NCBI GenBank assembly: GCA_021845965.1
Contig: JAJZUZ010000001.1
Span: forward strand, 1-56,260
DNA: 56,260 nt
Source: Pseudomonadota bacterium
GTDB taxonomy: Bacteria; Pseudomonadota; Gammaproteobacteria; Burkholderiales; Burkholderiaceae_C
Reading direction: 5' to 3'
Shown piece by piece: positions 51,322 through 56,260 of this stretch. A model generated the notes under the pieces. The model had not been told where the DNA came from and did not search any database. It saw only the letters and a list, made by a program, of their open reading frames with translations. A program made the translations under genes and the position numbers. The first letter of the stretch is position 1. Each line of letters begins with the position of its first letter.

Positions 51322-53381
51322 GAGGAAGCATTATCGCCCGAAGCCTCGGCCGACTCGTTCACATCGACGGCAATGGCGATCGGACCGGCGGCCAGGTGTT
51401 CGGCCTCGGCTTCCTCCGCCTCTTCCTCCTCGACGGCGGCCGGCATGCTGTCCAGGCGCTCCAGTACCGTGCCCGTCACGTCCAGCGCCACCTCGTCGAT
51501 GGCCCCGAGCTTCACCCGTACGCGCGTGCCGCGCGCCAGGCCTTGCGCGCCCAGCACGGGCAGCACGAGCGGCAGCGTGTCGGCGCGCGCCAGGTTGTCC
51601 TTGAACACCGTCGCTTCCAGCTCGGTGATGCCCTGCTGCTGCAGGTATTTCAGTGTCCAGTAGCGCTCGATGGTGGCCTGGTAGCCGTTGTAGGCGCTGT
51701 AGGCGGCATCAAAGCCCGAGATGATGGCAAACAGTTCGGCGTCCTTGGGCTTGAACGGCGCGGCCAGCGCGGCCGTCCTGCCATGGCGCGCGCAGGCAAT
51801 GATCTGCCACTGGTTGACCAGGTCGGTATAGCGGCGCAGCGGCGAGGTGCTCCAGGCGTAGCTCTTGACGCCGATGCCGGCGTGCGGCAGCGCCTTGGTG
51901 CCCATGCGCACCTTCACGCCAGGCGCCAGGCTGGCCTGGCTGCGGTAGATGGCGGGCACGCCGAGCTCGGCCAGCCACTGGCCCCAGGTGCTGTTGGCGA
52001 GGATCATGGCCTCGGCCACCAGCAGGTCCAGCGGCGCGCCACGGCTGCGCGTACCAATCACGACCTGCTCGCGGCCATGGGGCTCGGCGCCTTCATTGCC
52101 GACGAGCTTGAAGGTGTAGTCGGGCCGGTTGAAGGTTTCGGGTTTACCGCGCACCAGTTCGCGCTGGGCCTTCAGGTGCCGCGCCAGGCGGTGCAGAAAG
52201 GCCAGCTCCTGGCGCAAGGCCGGGTTCAGCGGCGCCGGCTCCGGCTCGGTGGGCTGGAAGGCCAGGTCTTCCAGCCACTGTTCGGTGACAGCGTGGTCGA
52301 TCTGGTCGTGGCGCAGGTTGTGGGCGATCGGAACACGCTCCAGCCGCGTGTCGTGGCCCAGCACCTCCAGCGTATCCTCCCTGAAGGCGACATAGAGCGA
52401 CACGGCCGGGCAGGCGCGCCCTTCCTGCAGCGTGTAGCGCTGCACCACTTCATCGGGCAGCATGGTGATCTTGTAGCCCGGCATGTAGACCGTGGACAGG
52501 CGCGTGCGGCTCACGTTGTCCACCGGGTCGCCGCGCTGCACCGCCAGCGCCGGCGCGGCGATGTGGATGCCGACCGTCACCGTGCCCGTGCCCAGGCCCT
52601 GCACCGAGAGCGCGTCGTCGATTTCCGTGGTGGCCGAGTCGTCGATGGAGTAGGCCTGCACGCCGGCCTCCGGCAGGTCGTCGCGGATCTCGGGGGCGAC
52701 CAGGGGCGGAAAACCGTAGCCCTTGGGGAAGTTCTCGAACAGGAAGCGGCGCCAGTGGAACTGGTAGGGCGAGTCGATGGCACCGGCCCGCTGCAGCAGC
52801 TCCAGCGGCGCCAGCTGCGTGGCACGCGCGGCTTCGACCACGGCCTTGTACTCGGGGGCGTTCTTGTCGGGCCTGAACAGGATCTTGTAGAGCTGCTCGC
52901 GGATGGGCTGCGGACACTCGCCGCGCCCCAGCGCCTGTGCCCAATCGGCGATCTGCAACTGGAGCAGGCGCTTCTTCTCGATCGCCGCCAGCGCCTGCTG
53001 CACGATCTCGGCCGGGGCCTTCTTGAAGCGGCCCTTGCCGGCGCGGCGGAAGTAGTGCGGCGCCTCGTACAGGCGCAGCAGCGTTGCCACCTGCTGCGGC
53101 AGCGTGGGCGGGTCCTGGAAGTAGACGGCGGCCAGGTCGGCAAAACCGAACTCCTCCTGCGGCGCGAATTCCCAGGCCAGGTCCAGCTCGATGGACGTGC
53201 CCAGGTCTTGCGCGGCGCTCAGCAATTCCGCCGGGGCCGGCTTCTCGAACTTGAGCAGCACATGGGCCGCCTTGACCTTCACGCGCTTGCCGGATTCCAG
53301 CTCCACCTGGAGCGAGGCCTCGGCCTCCGACAGGATGCGCCCGGCGAGGAACTTGCCGGCTTCATCGAACAATGCAAACAT
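51318..53381 (-). CDS. RNase II/R-family exoribonuclease (RNB domain)
   Basis: A 687-residue 3'-5' exoribonuclease-like protein. It has an N-terminal region (1-220) of the short RNB subfamily, without the two clear cold-shock domains of RNase R. The RNB catalytic domain holds AYSIDDSATTEIDDALSV, in which one of the four E. coli RNase II aspartate ligands is Glu. STSPLRRYTDLVNQWQI carries the substrate-binding arginines. A short S1-like end (RVRVKLGAIDEVALDVTGTVLERL) and a very acidic tail (EEEEAEEAEAE) follow. It is the first gene of the rnb-tonB-mtgA unit. The RNA substrate is unknown. Confidence 0.9.
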   Translation of the reverse strand: MFALFDEAGKFLAGRILSEAEASLQVELESGKRVKVKAAHVLLKFEKPAPAELLSAAQDLGTSIELDLAWEFAPQEEFGFADLAAVYFQDPPTLPQQVATLLRLYEAPHYFRRAGKGRFKKAPAEIVQQALAAIEKKRLLQLQIADWAQALGRGECPQPIREQLYKILFRPDKNAPEYKAVVEAARATQLAPLELLQRAGAIDSPYQFHWRRFLFENFPKGYGFPPLVAPEIRDDLPEAGVQAYSIDDSATTEIDDALSVQGLGTGTVTVGIHIAAPALAVQRGDPVDNVSRTRLSTVYMPGYKITMLPDEVVQRYTLQEGRACPAVSLYVAFREDTLEVLGHDTRLERVPIAHNLRHDQIDHAVTEQWLEDLAFQPTEPEPAPLNPALRQELAFLHRLARHLKAQRELVRGKPETFNRPDYTFKLVGNEGAEPHGREQVVIGTRSRGAPLDLLVAEAMILANSTWGQWLAELGVPAIYRSQASLAPGVKVRMGTKALPHAGIGVKSYAWSTSPLRRYTDLVNQWQIIACARHGRTAALAAPFKPKDAELFAIISGFDAAYSAYNGYQATIERYWTLKYLQQQGITELEATVFKDNLARADTLPLVLPVLGAQGLARGTRVRVKLGAIDEVALDVTGTVLERLDSMPAAVEEEEAEEAEAEHLAAGPIAIAVDVNESAEASGDNASS

Positions 53382-53388
53382 GGGCTGG

Positions 53389-53394
53389 ATTGTC
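53389..53394 (-). promoter_or_regulatory. Putative -10 element (GACAAT) of the RNB operon
   Basis: On the reverse strand GACAAT ends seven bases before the ATG at 53381 and is preceded by TG one base upstream (extended -10). There is no Shine-Dalgarno. Confidence 0.4.
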
Positions 53395-53447
53395 CCATGA
53401 GCGCCGGTGACCAGCCCCTCACGCCCGGGGCGGGAGAGGACACGCGC

Positions 53448-54044
53448 CTAAGCCGCCGGCCAGGGCAGGCCCACAAACGCCAGCACCTCGTCCAGGTAAT
53501 CGGCGAACCCGCTGATGGCGTGGTCGCTGCCTTCGAGCAGGCGGATCTGTGCGCCCGGGTAGTGCACCACCATCTCGCGCCAGTCCAGCACCTCGTCACC
53601 TTTGGCAATCAGGGCGTAGTAGCGCTCGGGCCGGGTGATCGGTCCGCACTGCAGGGCGCGCAACTCGTCCACGTAGTCCGGTCGGAAGTAGAAGCGGTCC
53701 GCCGGGTCGTGCCAGCTGGTGAGCTCGCCGATGTACCGCGCCAGGTCGCGCTCCGGATGCACGGCCGGGTTCAGTACGGCGGCGCGGCAGCCGGTCTGCT
53801 CGGCGACCCAGGTGGCATAAAAGCCCCCGAGCGAGGATCCGATCACCGCCATGTGCTCCCGCGGCCAGGCGGCAATGCCCGCCATCACCTCCTCCATGGC
53901 CAGCTTCGGCGACGGCGGTAGCTGGGGGCACCAGAACGTGAGCCGCGGATCTAGGCGCTCCACGTGCTGGCGCACCAGTTGCGCCTTGGTGGATTGCGGC
54001 GAGGAGCGGAAACCGTGCAGGTAAAGCAGATGGCTGGTGGGCAT
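53448..54044 (-). CDS. yqiA: YqiA-type alpha/beta-hydrolase (esterase)
   Basis: A 198-residue cytosolic esterase of the UPF0227/YqiA group. It begins LLYLHGFRSSPQSTKAQL (oxyanion HG pattern), has the nucleophile elbow GSSLGGFYATW, an acidic residue in LIAKGDEVLDW and the catalytic histidine in EGSDHAISGF. E. coli YqiA hydrolyses short acyl esters; the natural substrate is unknown. The start is chosen at ATG 54044, where the family begins; upstream open frame belongs to the promoter region. It is divergent from the response regulator. Confidence 0.88.
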   Translation of the reverse strand: MPTSHLLYLHGFRSSPQSTKAQLVRQHVERLDPRLTFWCPQLPPSPKLAMEEVMAGIAAWPREHMAVIGSSLGGFYATWVAEQTGCRAAVLNPAVHPERDLARYIGELTSWHDPADRFYFRPDYVDELRALQCGPITRPERYYALIAKGDEVLDWREMVVHYPGAQIRLLEGSDHAISGFADYLDEVLAFVGLPWPAA

Positions 54045-54050
54045 CGCGGG

Positions 54051-54056
54051 ATCATA
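54051..54056 (-). promoter_or_regulatory. Putative -10 element (TATGAT) of yqiA
   Basis: On the reverse strand TATGAT (five of six consensus bases) ends six bases before the yqiA ATG, with no Shine-Dalgarno. It is the same leaderless layout as six other genes in the window. Confidence 0.4.
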
Positions 54057-54145
54057 GGGGGAGAAAGCAGGCCCGCCGCCACGGCGGCACCGACGATGCC
54101 CTTGGCCTGAGGTGGAGTTAAGGTGCGCAAAGTGCAAGGAGTCAT

Positions 54146-54169
54146 GACTTCCCATGTTTATGGGAGGTC
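54146..54169 (+). promoter_or_regulatory. Inverted repeat upstream of the response regulator gene
   Basis: GACTTCCCAT at 54146-54155 pairs (9 of 10) with ATGGGAGGTC at 54160-54169 around a GTTT loop. It lies in the divergent yqiA/response-regulator gap, 69 bases before the regulator start, and could be an operator or hairpin. Confidence 0.4.
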
Positions 54170-54237
54170 AGGGGCAAAAGCGACCGATCTTCTGCCGCTA
54201 TGCTTGTGCGCTTGGGGTCATAAGGGGATCACGGTTG

Positions 54238-54951
54238 GTGTGGCACGTACTGATAGTTGAAGACGACTCGCAGATGCGGGATTTTTTTGCGGCCAGCGTT
54301 TCCCGCTGCCCTGAGCTGCGCCTGGCGGGCAGTGTGGGGACGGTGGCTGAGGCGATGGCCTGGCTGGACGACGACGCCAATTTGGTTGACGTGTTGCTGA
54401 CTGATCTGGGGCTGCCCGACGGCAGTGGACTGGAGGTGATCCGCCATGCGACGAAGCTGCATCCGCGCTGCGAGCCGCTGGTGATTTCCCTGTTCGGCGA
54501 TGAGGATAACGTCCTGGCCAGCATCGAGGCCGGGGCGCTGGGCTATATCCACAAGGATTCCGCACCGGACGACATCGCCCAGACCATCCTGGAGATGAAG
54601 GCGGGCGCATCGCCGATTTCGCCCATGATCGCGCGCAAGGTGCTGGCCAAATATGCGAGCTCGCGCCCGCGTTCACCCGAGACCACGGCGCCCGCGGCGA
54701 CCGTCGCGGCGCAGGGGGGCGAGGCGAGGAAGCCGGCGGGCGAGCCAGCCCTGCTGTCCCCGCGTGAGCATGAGGTGCTGATGCTGATTGCGCGCGGTTT
54801 TTCCTATGCCGAGATCGCGCGCCTGCAGACGGTCAGTGTGCACACCGTGCAGACGCACATCAAGAACCTGTACTCCAAGCTGTCCGTCCATTCGAAGAAT
54901 GAGGCGGTCTTCGAGGCCTCGCGTCTGGGCCTGCTGCCAATCCGGGGCTGA
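54238..54951 (+). CDS. NarL/FixJ-type response regulator
   Basis: A 237-residue two-component regulator. The receiver domain (HVLIVEDDSQMRDFFAASV with the acidic pair, phospho-acceptor aspartate in VLLTDLGLPDGSG, and the switch lysine in GYIHKDSAP) is followed by an alanine-rich linker and a LuxR-type helix-turn-helix (LSPREHEVLMLIARGFSYAEIARLQTVSVHTVQTHIKNLYSKL). The start is GTG 54238, just before the first strand, with AAGGGG ten bases upstream; the frame extends further upstream without a good start. The partner kinase gene begins seven bases after its stop. Confidence 0.9.
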   Translation: MWHVLIVEDDSQMRDFFAASVSRCPELRLAGSVGTVAEAMAWLDDDANLVDVLLTDLGLPDGSGLEVIRHATKLHPRCEPLVISLFGDEDNVLASIEAGALGYIHKDSAPDDIAQTILEMKAGASPISPMIARKVLAKYASSRPRSPETTAPAATVAAQGGEARKPAGEPALLSPREHEVLMLIARGFSYAEIARLQTVSVHTVQTHIKNLYSKLSVHSKNEAVFEASRLGLLPIRG

Positions 54952-54958
54952 CAGGGGC

Positions 54959-56260
54959 ATGGCGGGCTGGCTGCGCACCCTGTTGTTCCTGGGGGGCCTG
55001 CTTTGCGCCGTGCCGGCACCGGCCCTGCAGATCGAGACGGCGCGCTACAGCTACCTACAGGACGGCGTCGTCCACAGCGGCGAGACCTCCCTGCCTTATC
55101 CCTGGGATCGCATGCACGGCAACCGCTCCGGCTCGGCCGAACTGGTCATGCCGTTCGAGTTGACCGGTAATCCGACGGCGCTCTATGGCCTCTATTTCTC
55201 GCACATCGGCAATCGTGCCGAGATCTGGCTCAACGGCAATCTGCTGTCGCGACTGGGCGGCGTCGGCACCGGCAGTCAGGAGGACTACGTCAAGGCCCCG
55301 CGCTTCTTCCTGGTGCCCGGCGAATTGCTGGTGGGCCACAACGTGCTGCGGGTCCTGCTGGAGGCAGACGGCAGCCGGCGCGGCGGGCTGTCCGCCCCCG
55401 TGATCGGCCGGGCGGATGCGGTCGAGGACATCTATCGCCGGGAGTATTTCTGGCGTGTGACGGTCTCCGTCGTCGTGGCAGTCTTCAGCCTCATTGTCGG
55501 CGTGACGGCGCTCCTGTTGTGGCTGACGCAGCGGGGGCAGTCGGTGGGGCGGGGCGACACGCGCGACGGCTTGTACCTGAGCGCGGGGTTTGCCGAATTG
55601 TTCTGGGTGCTGCGCGTGCTGGACCAGGCGGTCGAGCAGACCCCGCTGCCGTGGCCCTGGTGGACGGTGCTGCAGACCTTCGCCTTTGCCGGCTGGGTCA
55701 GCGGAGTGGCCCTGTTCTGCCAGCACGTGGCGGGCTGGGAGCAGCGGGCGAGCATGCGCTGGGTCCGGGGATGGGCCGGCTTCCTGCTGCTGACGGCGGC
55801 ACCCGCCGCCTTCCTGGCCCAGTTCTGGCAGCAGAAGCTCTACCTGACGGCCTGGCTGGGCCTGATCATGGTGTCCTTTGTCGGATACCTGGCGTACTAC
55901 GCCGCCCAGACCTTGAAGAACTGGTCGGCGGAGCAGGGGCTGGTGGTGCTGGCCGGCACGGTGAACGTGGTCGTGGGTGTACGTGACTGGCTGGTGATCC
56001 GCCTGCAGTACAACTTCGAGGAGACCAACTGGCAGCGCTACTCCTCCACCCTGTTCGGCCTCGCCCTGCTGTACGTGGTGATCGCGCGATTTCACCGCAA
56101 CCGTAGCCAGGCGCGCGACCTGATGGACAACATGGCGGCGCGGGTGCGGCAGAAGGAGCAGGAGCTGGCGGCGAGCTACCGGCAGCTGGAGCAGCTGGCG
56201 CGCGAGCAGGAGCGGGCGGCCGAGCGTGCGCGCATCCTGCGCGACATGCACGACGGGGTG
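54959..56260 (+). CDS. Membrane sensor histidine kinase (HisKA_3 type), 5' part
   Basis: The frame is open from ATG 54959 to the window end, so only 434 residues are seen. It has a signal-peptide-like start, a periplasmic beta-sandwich domain (~25-160, with YGLYFSHIGNRAEIWLNGN, like the galactose-binding-fold 7TMR-DISM extracellular part), then about seven membrane segments (~165-375), a coiled coil (RQKEQELAASYRQLEQLAREQERAAERAR), and finally the phospho-acceptor region RDMHDGV at the edge, typical of NarX/DesK-type kinases. It surely phosphorylates the regulator encoded just upstream. The signal is unknown. Confidence 0.88.
   Translation, partial: MAGWLRTLLFLGGLLCAVPAPALQIETARYSYLQDGVVHSGETSLPYPWDRMHGNRSGSAELVMPFELTGNPTALYGLYFSHIGNRAEIWLNGNLLSRLGGVGTGSQEDYVKAPRFFLVPGELLVGHNVLRVLLEADGSRRGGLSAPVIGRADAVEDIYRREYFWRVTVSVVVAVFSLIVGVTALLLWLTQRGQSVGRGDTRDGLYLSAGFAELFWVLRVLDQAVEQTPLPWPWWTVLQTFAFAGWVSGVALFCQHVAGWEQRASMRWVRGWAGFLLLTAAPAAFLAQFWQQKLYLTAWLGLIMVSFVGYLAYYAAQTLKNWSAEQGLVVLAGTVNVVVGVRDWLVIRLQYNFEETNWQRYSSTLFGLALLYVVIARFHRNRSQARDLMDNMAARVRQKEQELAASYRQLEQLAREQERAAERARILRDMHDGV

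Overview
The window is GC-rich chromosomal DNA from a betaproteobacterium of the order Burkholderiales, most likely family Comamonadaceae. This is inferred from gene content and protein character: a one-cysteine DksA with a lysine/alanine-rich tail, a Bug/TctC solute-binding protein, the dapF-DUF484-xerC block, and a complete dcw cluster running from mraZ to lpxC. It looks like core housekeeping sequence. I see no insertion sequence, prophage, CRISPR array or tRNA gene.

Layout. 1-7.3 kb: the end of an Rnk-like regulator, pyrC, a NYN/LOTUS RNase-like protein, a DUF3025 protein, htpX with a clear terminator, a large GGDEF-EAL c-di-GMP protein and a small secreted proline-rich protein. 7.2-16.5 kb: a reverse-strand FAD dehydrogenase with a coupled 45-codon gene, cysK, the RNase P RNA gene, a cysteine-less IscR-like regulator, nhaR, an M48 protease/YjgN pair, an MBL hydrolase and a tricarboxylate-binding protein. 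16.5-29.3 kb: a CMD-family protein, dapF-DUF484-xerC, a chemoreceptor with a C-terminal CheR/CheB tether, rlmI, a CobW GTPase, dksA, a STAS-domain protein and hslVU. 29.3-48.8 kb: the dcw cluster (mraZ, rsmH, ftsL, ftsI, murE, murF, mraY, murD, ftsW, murG, murC, ddlB, ftsQ, ftsA, ftsZ, lpxC), where most genes overlap by the 4-base ATGA/GTGA junction. 48.8-56.3 kb: small proteins, ruvC, a reverse-strand RNase II-tonB-mtgA operon, the esterase yqiA, and a response regulator/sensor kinase pair cut by the window end.

The dcw genes make UDP-MurNAc-pentapeptide and lipid II, flip and polymerise it at the septum, and assemble the Z ring. lpxC couples this to lipid A synthesis, and mtgA is a further transglycosylase. 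dapF feeds meso-diaminopimelate to MurE.

The most unusual features sit at junctions. The ftsW/murG border holds an imperfect 87-bp duplication that gives three copies of the Shine-Dalgarno/ATGAG start module and a 58-codon ORF made of two 29-residue repeats, preceded by a perfect 16-bp hairpin with GGAGG in its loop. The rsmH/ftsL border holds a 43-codon ORF with ATGA overlaps at both ends. A 125-bp palindrome overlaps the ftsZ stop codon. Seven genes have a -10-like hexamer (GACAAT, GATAAT, TATGAT or TAAAAT) 6-8 bases before ATG and mostly no usable Shine-Dalgarno, which suggests leaderless transcripts; the rnpB promoter in the same window acts as an internal control.
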